Below are positions 16,013-22,399 of a stretch of DNA of 22,399 nt, piece after piece. The notes beneath the pieces were generated by a model. The model did not search any database. It saw nothing but the letters and a program-made list of their open reading frames with translations, and had not been told where the DNA came from. The DNA is from an uncultured Muribaculaceae bacterium (GTDB taxonomy: Bacteria; Bacteroidota; Bacteroidia; Bacteroidales; Muribaculaceae). The stretch lies in contig CAKTOT010000027.1 in NCBI GenBank assembly GCA_934590135.1, positions 1 to 22,399 of the forward strand, given 5' to 3'. Every line of letters starts with the position of its first letter. Within the stretch, counting starts at the first letter, position 1. The position numbers and the translations under genes are program-made.

Positions 16013-16660
16013 ATGGACCATATACTATACATACTGCCCAGAGGATTGGCTATCGGCATACTTATATCGGCGCCGATGGGACCTATCGGTATGCTGGTAA
16101 TACAGCGCACCCTCAGCAAGGGGCGTTGGCCTGCATTTTTTACGGGAATAGGAGCAGCATTCTCCGATTTAGCCTATTGCCTTCTCACCGGTTTAGGCAT
16201 AAGCTTTATCACAGACTTCATTGAAACGCACCAATTCGGGCTGCAAATCCTTGGCGGCATTGTCCTCGCCGCGTTCGGCATATATTTGTTCCGAAAAAAT
16301 CCCACACGTGCGCTCAAACCATCAACCGAGCCATCATCCAACAATTACGTCACAGATACCATTACCGGTTTCCTACTGACTTTTTCCAATCCGCTGATTT
16401 TATTTTTCATCATCGGATTGTTTGCTCGATTTAATTTCATTATTCCCGAATACGGCACACACCATTACATCGTAGGATACGCCATGATATTTACCGGCGC
16501 ACTGCTTTGGTGGTATATGGTGACCACTCTTGTCAACCTATTACGCCGACGCTTTAACGTACGTTCTCTTTGGCTTATCAATCGTATTATTGGCGGTATA
16601 CTAATACTTATGGCGGTTGTTGGAGTATTTATGGCCATACGCACACACTATTTTGCATAA
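16013..16660 (+). CDS. LysE family translocator (amino-acid exporter)
   Basis: The protein has 215 residues from ATG 16013 and about six hydrophobic membrane segments. The first contains PRGLAIGILISAPMGPIGML, where the P-x-G-P motif is characteristic of LysE/RhtB exporters. Other segments include WPAFFTGIGAAFSDLAYCLL, the glycine-rich ILGGIVLAAFGIYLF, and TGFLLTFSNPLILFFIIGLF with the conserved S/T-N-P of the second half. Such proteins export amino acids or related small molecules from the cytoplasm through the inner membrane; the substrate cannot be read from the sequence. The in-frame ATG at 15983 adds polar residues and is less likely. The next gene follows after 12 bases. Confidence 0.88.
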   Translation: MDHILYILPRGLAIGILISAPMGPIGMLVIQRTLSKGRWPAFFTGIGAAFSDLAYCLLTGLGISFITDFIETHQFGLQILGGIVLAAFGIYLFRKNPTRALKPSTEPSSNNYVTDTITGFLLTFSNPLILFFIIGLFARFNFIIPEYGTHHYIVGYAMIFTGALLWWYMVTTLVNLLRRRFNVRSLWLINRIIGGILILMAVVGVFMAIRTHYFA

Positions 16661-16672
16661 AGCCCCCTACCG

Positions 16673-17344
16673 ATGCAACAGCGCACACTTCATATTCCGT
16701 ATATTCCCGAGCTGGATTTGGCGATAAACAACAGTGCAGATGACGATGCAATTACTATGCTTGACCGCCAAGGCAGCCGATGCCTTATAGACAGCCTGAA
16801 TTGGGCCGATCAATACCCCTACGCACCTTTGACATCGGTGACAGCCGGCCACTCGGATACCGCAATATACATTGACTTCTTTGTTCGTTGTAACTACCTA
16901 CGCGCCGTCAACGATAAAGATCTTTCGCCGGTAAGCCAAGACTCCTGCGTCGAGTTCTTTGTTTCGCCCAACACCAACGACACTTTATACTGGAACTTCG
17001 AGTTCAATTGCATAGGCGCGCTGAATGCGAGCTTTAGACGAGAACGCGCCCACCCCACCCGATTGTCCCCCGAACAACTTGGACGTGTCATACGACGAGC
17101 CAGCTGCGGCAACCGCCCTTTTTGCGAAATAGAAGGTATGTTCACCTGGAACATACTTATCGCCATACCATTTGACTTACTCGGCATCGAGTATCGGCGC
17201 GGCACACCGATAGTTATGGCCGGAAACCTCAATAAATGCGCATCGGCCACATCCGCGCCGCATTATCTTAGCTGGAACCCGATTGACACCCCTACTCCCG
17301 ATTTCCATCGACCGGAATGCTTCGGACGAATCATTCTGGATTGA
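16673..17344 (+). CDS. Carbohydrate-binding family 9-like protein
   Basis: This 223-residue protein resembles the CBM9-like domain proteins of Bacteroidales: SCVEFFVSPNTNDTLYWNFEFNC in the middle (about 90-112), and HYLSWNPIDTPTPDFHRPE at the C-terminal end followed by F-G-R-I. No signal peptide is evident from ATG 16673, so it may be cytoplasmic, which is odd for a sugar-binding module but seen in stand-alone members. The role is unknown; binding of a glycan or sugar derivative is inferred from the fold. It lies 12 bases after the LysE-type gene and is probably in its operon. Confidence 0.82.
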   Translation: MQQRTLHIPYIPELDLAINNSADDDAITMLDRQGSRCLIDSLNWADQYPYAPLTSVTAGHSDTAIYIDFFVRCNYLRAVNDKDLSPVSQDSCVEFFVSPNTNDTLYWNFEFNCIGALNASFRRERAHPTRLSPEQLGRVIRRASCGNRPFCEIEGMFTWNILIAIPFDLLGIEYRRGTPIVMAGNLNKCASATSAPHYLSWNPIDTPTPDFHRPECFGRIILD

Positions 17345-17619
17345 CGTCGCAATTCGCGATGTTCGACAGCGAAGAGCTCTGCATTGACACAAGAGAACCC
17401 TTACAAATAGCTATGCTTTTATGTTCTGTACTGCGCCGGAACACGTAACCGGTGAAGTATTAGGCAATAACAACTTTAGATTAAACCGAACACACAATCA
17501 CTCAAATAAAGTTTTCCAAATCCCGAAACCTAATAATTGATTTTCAATTGTTTGCATTTTTAAGAACTACTCAAAGTTTTCCAAAACGAAAATTTCAGCA
17601 AAACTTTTAGTTAAAAAAG
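17345..17619. other. Gene-free spacer upstream of nrdD with a direct repeat
   Basis: No gene is visible. The 13-base sequence AAAGTTTTCCAAA occurs twice in direct orientation, at 17508-17520 and 17573-17585, 65 bases apart, each preceded by ACTCAAA-like sequence. Between them is the palindrome AATTGA-TTT-TCAATT (17535-17549). All lie just upstream of the nrdD promoter and may be operator sites for a regulator of anaerobic dNTP synthesis. The second half of the spacer is strongly AT-rich. Confidence 0.5.
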
Positions 17620-17650
17620 TTGCCCGAAATAATATATTGTTTTACCTTTG
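17620..17650 (+). promoter_or_regulatory. Full Bacteroidota promoter for nrdDG
   Basis: TTG (17620-17622) and TACCTTTG (17643-17650) are separated by 20 bases, matching the -33/-7 layout. Transcription would start near 17657, leaving a leader of about 117 bases before the nrdD ATG at 17774. Confidence 0.7.
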
Positions 17651-17773
17651 CCGATGCGATTTATGCAAGTCGGATTGGTAGTGCTTCGAGCGCTCAATTC
17701 GGCCATAAAAACTGACATCAACAAACCAGTATTCGTCAAAATAATATACGTCCCATACACCACACCTAAGACT

Positions 17774-19984
17774 ATGATACAGACAGTAGTGAAGCGCGAC
17801 GGCCGCGTCGTAGGTTACAACGAAGAAAAAATCAAGGCTGCCATACGCAAGGCAATGCTCCAAACGCCATTAGGCGAAGACGAGGCACTCATCCAAAAGA
17901 TAGCCGATCGCATCGGCACGACCGGCAATGAGCGCATGACTGTCGAAGAAATACAGGACCGCGTCGAGCTTGAGCTTATGGCGTCACCGCGCAAAGAAGT
18001 TGCCAAAAAATATATTGCATACCGCGACCAGCGCAGCATCGCACGTCGTGCCAAGACTCGCGAGATGTTCCTCGAAATCATTGAAGCCAAGAATACGGAT
18101 ATCACACGCGAAAACGCCAATATGAACACCGATTCGCCGGCCGGTATGATGATGAAGTTCGCTTCGGAAACCACAAAGCCCTTTGTAGACGACTATCTTC
18201 TGACGCCCGAATCGCGTCAGGCCGTGCGCCAAGGCTACCTACACATACACGACAAGGACTATTACCCCACCAAGAGTCTCACTTGCGTGCAGCATCCATT
18301 GGACAAGATTCTGCGCAACGGATTTATCGCCGGACATGGCGAATCGCGCCCCGCAAAACGCATCGAAACAGCCAGTGTAATCGCCTGCATATCTCTCGAA
18401 ACGGCACAAAACGAGATGCACGGCGGACAGGCCATTCCGGCTTTTGACTTTTACCTGGCCCCGTACGTATTGGCTTCGTACCGCGAAGAACTGCGCAGCC
18501 TCTCCGAACTCTACGGCAAGGACCTGACGTACCTTGCAGACCAAAAAGTAGACGAATATCTGCATCGCTCGCTCGAAGGCATTGACGACCCCACCGAACG
18601 CGCACGCCAGCACGCCATCAATCGTACCGTCAGCCGTGTTCACCAAGCCATGGAAGCGTTTATTCACAATATGAACACAATACACTCGCGAGGCGGTAAT
18701 CAGGTGGTATTCTCTTCCATAAACTACGGCACCGACACTTCGTCCGAAGGCCGCTGCATAATCCGCGAATTACTCCATTCGACATACGAAGGCGTAGGCA
18801 ACGGCGCCACAGCCATATTCCCCATCCAAATTTGGAAAAAGAAACGCGGCGTCAACTACCTTCCCGAAGACCCAAACTACGACCTTTACAAACTTGCATG
18901 CAAGGTTACGGCTCGACGCTTTTTCCCCAACTTCGTCAACCTTGACGCCACATTCAACTTCCACGAAAAATGGCGCGCAGACGACCCCGAACGCTACAAA
19001 TACGAGATAGCAACCATGGGCTGTCGCACCCGTGTCTTCGAAGATCGTTTCGGCGAAAAGACATCCATAGGCAGAGGCAACCTCAGCTTCTCCACCATCA
19101 ATATCGTACGCATTGCCATCGAATGTATGTCCATACAAGATCGGCAGGAGCGCATCGAGAAATTCTTCTCGCGTTTGGACGAAGTGCTTGACATCACGGC
19201 GCGTCAGCTGTGCCACCGCTACGAATTCCAAAAAACCGCATTGGCCAAGCAGTTCCCGCTTGTAATGTCCCGCTTATGGGTCGGTTCCGAAAACCTACAC
19301 CCCACCGACACCGTAGAATCCGTCATCAACCACGGAACCCTCGGCATAGGATTCATCGGCTTGGCCGAATGTCTTGTTGCGCTCACCGGCCATCATCACG
19401 GCGAAGACGAGGAATCTCAGAAATTGGGTCTGCGTATAGTATCGCACATGCGAAGCCGCGCCAACGAGTACAGCGAGAAGTATCAGCATAATTTCTCGAT
19501 ACTCGCCACACCGGCCGAAGGCCTATCCGGCAAGTTCACCGCCAAGGACCGCAAGACATTCGGCATCATACCCGGAGTCACCGACAAAATATATTATACG
19601 CACTCCAACCACGTTCCGGTATACTACCACTGCTCGCCTCGCCACAAGGCCGAAGTCGAAGCACCATACCACGAGTTGACCCGCGGCGGACATATATTCT
19701 ACGTGGAGATTGACGGAGACGCAACCCATAACCCCAAGGCCATAGCCGACATCGTTGACCTTATGGACAAAAACAATATGGGTTACTGCAGCGTCAACCA
19801 CAACCGCAATCGCTGTATGGACTGCGGATACGAAGATGCCACCGACAACCTTGACACCTGTCCCAAATGCGGCAGCCACGCCATAGACAAATTACAGCGC
19901 ATTACCGGCTATCTTGTAGGTACCACCGACCGCTGGAACAACGCCAAGTTGGCCGAGCTCAACGACCGCGTCGTACACAAATGA
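17774..19984 (+). CDS. nrdD: Anaerobic ribonucleoside-triphosphate reductase NrdD
   Basis: NrdD reduces ribonucleoside triphosphates to deoxyribonucleotides without oxygen, using a glycyl radical. From ATG 17774 it has 736 residues. The order is an N-terminal ATP-cone (IQTVVKRDGRVVGYNEEKI, residues 2-20), then the radical-barrel core with IHDKDYYPTKSLTCVQHP, ACISLETAQNEMHGGQ and ATMGCRTRVFEDRFGE. The C-terminal zinc site uses Cys681, Cys684, Cys696 and Cys699. The radical loop RITGYLVGT has Gly712 as the radical residue. The frame is open back to 17648, but the ATP-cone begins at 17774 as in homologues. The stop overlaps the nrdG start by ATGA. Confidence 0.97.
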   Translation: MIQTVVKRDGRVVGYNEEKIKAAIRKAMLQTPLGEDEALIQKIADRIGTTGNERMTVEEIQDRVELELMASPRKEVAKKYIAYRDQRSIARRAKTREMFLEIIEAKNTDITRENANMNTDSPAGMMMKFASETTKPFVDDYLLTPESRQAVRQGYLHIHDKDYYPTKSLTCVQHPLDKILRNGFIAGHGESRPAKRIETASVIACISLETAQNEMHGGQAIPAFDFYLAPYVLASYREELRSLSELYGKDLTYLADQKVDEYLHRSLEGIDDPTERARQHAINRTVSRVHQAMEAFIHNMNTIHSRGGNQVVFSSINYGTDTSSEGRCIIRELLHSTYEGVGNGATAIFPIQIWKKKRGVNYLPEDPNYDLYKLACKVTARRFFPNFVNLDATFNFHEKWRADDPERYKYEIATMGCRTRVFEDRFGEKTSIGRGNLSFSTINIVRIAIECMSIQDRQERIEKFFSRLDEVLDITARQLCHRYEFQKTALAKQFPLVMSRLWVGSENLHPTDTVESVINHGTLGIGFIGLAECLVALTGHHHGEDEESQKLGLRIVSHMRSRANEYSEKYQHNFSILATPAEGLSGKFTAKDRKTFGIIPGVTDKIYYTHSNHVPVYYHCSPRHKAEVEAPYHELTRGGHIFYVEIDGDATHNPKAIADIVDLMDKNNMGYCSVNHNRNRCMDCGYEDATDNLDTCPKCGSHAIDKLQRITGYLVGTTDRWNNAKLAELNDRVVHK

Positions 19985-20535
19985 TTGAGCAACCGGCTAA
20001 GAATTCGGGCTCTCAGCCCGAAGAGTGCGCAAGCCGAGACGGACGACAGACGCTTCAGGTGATGGATATCGTTGCCGGAACAAGCGTAGACGGTCCGGGC
20101 TTGCGCACCTCAATATACCTCGCCGGATGCGCCCATCACTGCCCCGAGTGTCATAACCCTCAGACCTGGGCACCCGATGCCGGACATCCGATGACTGTCG
20201 ATGAGATTGTGCATGAAGTCGAAAAGCATGGCTTCGATGTCACCCTTACCGGAGGCGATCCTATGTACAACGCCGCAGCCGTTATCCCACTGGCACGCCA
20301 ATTGCGCGAAGCCGGATATAAGTTATGGTGTTATACCGGTTATCATTACGAACAGGTATGCAACGACCCGGTACGAGCCAAGTTGTTGAAATATATCGAT
20401 GTATTGGTCGATGGCCCGTACGTACATGCCAGACGAGACATATCGCTACTATTCCGCGGGTCGGACAATCAGCGACTCGTTGATTGCAAACGCTCGACCC
20501 CCGGCCATATCATCCTATGGTCTTCAGACTTTTAG
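19981..20535 (+). CDS. nrdG: Anaerobic NrdD-activating radical SAM protein NrdG
   Basis: NrdG uses a 4Fe-4S cluster and S-adenosylmethionine to place the glycyl radical on NrdD. From ATG 19981 it has 184 residues. It contains VDGPGLRTSIYLAGC (36-50), the radical-SAM cysteines in CAHHCPEC (Cys50, Cys54, Cys57) followed by HNPQTW, and TLTGGDPM, the glycine-rich SAM motif. The start overlaps the nrdD stop by four bases, indicating translational coupling. An internal ATG at 20062 (MDIVAGTSVDGPG) would match the start of shorter homologues, so the first 27 residues, polar and low in conservation, may be an extension peculiar to this lineage. Confidence 0.94.
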   Translation: MIEQPAKNSGSQPEECASRDGRQTLQVMDIVAGTSVDGPGLRTSIYLAGCAHHCPECHNPQTWAPDAGHPMTVDEIVHEVEKHGFDVTLTGGDPMYNAAAVIPLARQLREAGYKLWCYTGYHYEQVCNDPVRAKLLKYIDVLVDGPYVHARRDISLLFRGSDNQRLVDCKRSTPGHIILWSSDF

Positions 20536-20713
20536 ATTGCACACAATGAGAATATACTCGCAGTTTCGGGATGTGGCACATCACCACGGACTGCGACAGA
20601 TGAGCGAACTATCAGTATACGACTCATAAAACAGCATCGCATTTCGGCTTATCTTAGCTCGGATATGCGGTGCTGTGCTTCGTATATTTCAGACTTTTAT
20701 TCGGCATTTATCC

Positions 20714-20721
20714 TAATTTTG
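20714..20721 (+). promoter_or_regulatory. Probable -7 element for the sigma-factor operon
   Basis: TAATTTTG matches TAnnTTTG and precedes the sigma-factor ATG at 20801 by about 80 bases, in a region with no other gene (20536-20800). No TTTG is found at the normal -33 distance. Confidence 0.5.
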
Positions 20722-20800
20722 CATTATTTAACACTAACTTTACATTCTTACTGTTATGTTTGCTCTCTGACAAACGTCTTATATACAAAAGCCACAAACA

Positions 20801-21307
20801 ATGGAACAAGACGCAAAAACATCGACATTCATCAGCCTCCACAGCCGCCTTCGTGCTTCGGCACAGCGGCTATTGGCAAATATGGACGATGTAAATGATG
20901 CGCTTCAGGAATTGTTTGTACGCGTATGGCAGAGCAGGAATATCGCCGATACCGAGGAGCAGAGACAAGCATTTATGCATATCACCTTGCGTAACATCTG
21001 CATAGATATGCTTCGGCGCCGTCGCCATTCCGAAGATATAGACACCTCGATAGAGGCACAAACAACGGCGAACGATACCACATCGCGCATCGATGACGCT
21101 GACAGCATCGATGACTTGCGGCGCCGGATACGACAATGTATGTCGGGGCCCGTCCTGCGCGTATTTGAGATGTATACATTTGGCGAAAAAGACTACCCGG
21201 AAATAGCCTCCGAGCTGGGCATATCCATCGATGTGGCACGTAGCTATATGTGCCGTGCACGCAAGATTGTACGCGCCCAATGCCGCGAAGCGCTCAAAAA
21301 CAGATAA
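20801..21307 (+). CDS. RNA polymerase ECF-type sigma-70 family factor
   Basis: This 168-residue protein has the two sigma domains of ECF factors. Region 2 is at about residues 10-75: LRASAQRLLANMDDVNDALQ, then ELFVRVWQSRNI, and the DNA-melting helix AFMHITLRNICIDMLRRRR. After an acidic linker of about 25 residues comes region 4 at about 105-165, with VFEMYTFGEKDYPEIASELG followed by the recognition helix ISIDVARSYMCRARKIVRAQ. It should direct RNA polymerase to a specific promoter set, and its activity is probably controlled by the next gene's membrane protein. The two genes are separated by four bases, the usual layout of sigma/anti-sigma operons in Bacteroidetes. No SusC/SusD genes are nearby, so a polysaccharide-utilisation role is not indicated. 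Confidence 0.92.
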   Translation: MEQDAKTSTFISLHSRLRASAQRLLANMDDVNDALQELFVRVWQSRNIADTEEQRQAFMHITLRNICIDMLRRRRHSEDIDTSIEAQTTANDTTSRIDDADSIDDLRRRIRQCMSGPVLRVFEMYTFGEKDYPEIASELGISIDVARSYMCRARKIVRAQCREALKNR

Positions 21308-21311
21308 AGAC

Positions 21312-21905
21312 ATGACCAATATGGACAATAAAGACAATATGACAATAGAACAGCTTGAAAGACTGGCCCAAGCGTACTTCGACTGCGAGCTCAACCGCCG
21401 TGAGGAGGAAGATCTCAAAGCGGTACTGCTATTTGCCAAGGCGCACTCGCCACTCATAGACGAGTGTCGCCTGGCGATGGGTCTCGAAAGCATCGCCTCG
21501 CGTCCGCAAGTAAAAGTTGCGACTATACATCGTCTATTCAAATTCCGTAAATGGATTGCTGCAGCTGCATGTATTGCCGCAGCCGCTGTTACGGGAGTTA
21601 TAATGATGATGACAGCCGGGCAATTGCAAGATAATTCGGAGACAGTTATAACCGTATATGCAAACGGCAAGCAAATCACCGACAGCAATCGAGCACACGA
21701 CATAGCCATGTCCAAGTACAACGAATGTATCGCTCTGGCAAAAAAGCTCGAGAACGAAGCCGAAATGCGCATCAAGCATGTCAATGAGCTGCAACAGTCC
21801 GGCTCGGATATATATCAGCGAGCCATGCAGCTCAAAGCACAATCTGCTGCAACGGAGGCTTCGATTGTCAATCGTATAAATAAATATACTTCGTCAAACA
21901 ATTAA
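21312..21905 (+). CDS. Putative membrane anti-sigma factor
   Basis: The protein has 197 residues from ATG 21312, four bases after the sigma-factor stop. The N-terminal cytoplasmic part contains TIEQLERLAQAYFDCELNRR followed by EEEDLKAVL, the pattern seen at the start of Bacteroidetes anti-sigma proteins that bind the paired ECF factor. A single transmembrane segment lies at about 81-103 (WIAAAACIAAAAVTGVIMMM). The C-terminal 90 or so residues would be periplasmic, including a charged, probably coiled-coil segment (LAKKLENEAEMRIKHVNELQ). No FecR or zinc-finger domain is recognisable, so the assignment rests on topology, the N-terminal pattern and gene order. Confidence 0.72.
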   Translation: MTNMDNKDNMTIEQLERLAQAYFDCELNRREEEDLKAVLLFAKAHSPLIDECRLAMGLESIASRPQVKVATIHRLFKFRKWIAAAACIAAAAVTGVIMMMTAGQLQDNSETVITVYANGKQITDSNRAHDIAMSKYNECIALAKKLENEAEMRIKHVNELQQSGSDIYQRAMQLKAQSAATEASIVNRINKYTSSNN

Positions 21906-21927
21906 CCAATACAAACATATAACAAAT

Positions 21928-22299
21928 ATGAAACGCATACTATTAATACTTCTCACCGTCCTGTGCACAACTGCATGCTGGGCCAAGGGTCTCGCAACTG
22001 AAAGTCTGTTCTGCGAAAGCACCTACAAGAACAAAGCCGTGAGTGTATCCATAATCACAAAAAAGAACTCTGTATTTCGTAGCATCACCGTAAGGGGCGA
22101 CGCGTCTCTCGTCTCCAAAATGGAGAGCGCAGTCAAGAAAGATCGTACCAAGGCCGCAAGTACCACCGAAAGCTACAGCAATGGCGGCGAAACTTACGAT
22201 TTAATCTTCAGCGTCAACGGCGTCACCGTAATCTTCACCAAACGGAGTGACAACCGTGCCGAACTATCTCTATCCGGGAAATCAGATTCTTCCGATTGA
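21928..22299 (+). CDS. Small exported protein of unknown function in the sigma operon
   Basis: The 123-residue protein has a signal peptide (RILLILLTVLCTTACWA, cleavage near ACWA|K at residue 19). Cys17 makes lipoprotein processing possible, although the T-T-A-C context is weak. The mature part is strand-rich and basic, with VSVSIITKKNSVFRSITVRG (about 39-58) and an ETYDLIFSVNGVTVIFTKRS stretch. It ends in a Ser/Asp-rich tail. It follows the putative anti-sigma gene by 22 bases and is closed by an intrinsic terminator, so it is the third gene of the sigma operon. The shape is like small exported proteins that accompany ECF operons in Bacteroides (I recall DUF6108), but I cannot confirm the family. 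Confidence 0.75.
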   Translation: MKRILLILLTVLCTTACWAKGLATESLFCESTYKNKAVSVSIITKKNSVFRSITVRGDASLVSKMESAVKKDRTKAASTTESYSNGGETYDLIFSVNGVTVIFTKRSDNRAELSLSGKSDSSD

Positions 22300-22323
22300 A
22301 TGAACATACACTAAATCTTTACC

Positions 22324-22365
22324 GGAGGGCTGTGTCAAAATAGGCGCAGCCCTCCCTATTTTTTT
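22324..22365 (+). terminator. Intrinsic terminator of the sigma-factor operon
   Basis: GGAGGGCTG (22324-22332) pairs with CAGCCCTCC (22347-22355), and one G-U and one G-C pair extend the stem to 11 bp with a 10-base loop. A run of seven T residues (22359-22365) follows three bases later. This is a standard Rho-independent terminator. The last 34 bases of the window show nothing recognisable. Confidence 0.9.
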
Positions 22366-22399
22366 CTGAAATGTAATAATCAGTATGTGAAGACAAATC

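Noticed and set aside
17535..17549. AATTGA-TTT-TCAATT palindrome as an FNR/CRP-type site upstream of nrdD
   Set aside because: The half-sites are three bases apart, whereas FNR-type sites (TTGAT-N4-ATCAA) leave six bases between the TTGA and TCAA halves, so I do not assign it to that family.
17345..17773. NrdR box or cobalamin riboswitch ahead of nrdD
   Set aside because: I could not find the NrdR consensus or the conserved elements of a B12 riboswitch.
20546..20629. 27-codon frame after nrdG
   Set aside because: Too short, no promoter motif and no recognisable pattern.
20870..21784. 304-codon minus-strand frame covering the sigma factor and anti-sigma genes
   Set aside because: Long, but Ser/Ala/Cys-rich and low in complexity, and it is opposite two well-supported genes with a coherent operon layout.
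1..22399. CRISPR array, tRNA, rRNA, transposase or integrase
   Set aside because: I looked for regularly spaced repeats, cloverleaf-type sequences and DDE or tyrosine recombinase motifs and saw none.

Overview
The window looks like chromosomal DNA of a Bacteroidales bacterium, possibly Muribaculaceae or a relative (the family is an inference). The support is repeated Bacteroidota-type promoter elements (-7 motif TAnnTTTG, in two places with a -33 TTG or TTTG about 20 bases upstream), no clear Shine-Dalgarno sites, Bacteroidales-type families (DUF4301, CBM9-like protein, long PPi-dependent phosphofructokinase, ECF sigma/anti-sigma pair) and secreted proteins. I see no rRNA, tRNA, CRISPR array, transposase or phage gene.

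Layout. Positions 1-1385 hold the end of an unidentified gene, a DUF1643 gene and an AT-rich orphan gene translationally coupled to it. A 101-bp element bounded by 13-bp inverted repeats follows. Positions 1598-3931 are a minus-strand run (cvfB-like RNA-binding protein, flavin reductase-like protein, AlkD-like DNA glycosylase) that shares a divergent promoter region with rsmG. On the plus strand come rsmG and a metallo-beta-lactamase-fold hydrolase, then a gene-poor stretch of about 970 bases holding one plausible 70-residue protein and a structured segment. Next are prmA, a small outer-membrane barrel and a secreted SGNH hydrolase.

The SGNH gene meets the minus-strand pfp gene tail to tail over a spacer with three hairpins. 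Divergent from pfp is a 689-residue periplasmic TPR protein, then DUF4301, a secreted PIG-L deacetylase, a LysE-type exporter and a CBM9-like protein. The class III anaerobic ribonucleotide reductase genes nrdD and nrdG follow, overlapping by four bases. The window ends with an ECF sigma factor, a putative membrane anti-sigma protein and a small secreted protein, closed by a clear intrinsic terminator.

Together the genes suggest an anaerobe: PPi-based glycolysis, oxygen-sensitive dNTP synthesis, rRNA and ribosomal-protein methylation, and envelope functions. No obvious defence or biosynthetic system is present. The least explained parts are the coupled pair at 229-1385 with the neighbouring inverted-repeat element, the structured segment at about 6040-6190, and the sigma operon with its unknown third gene.
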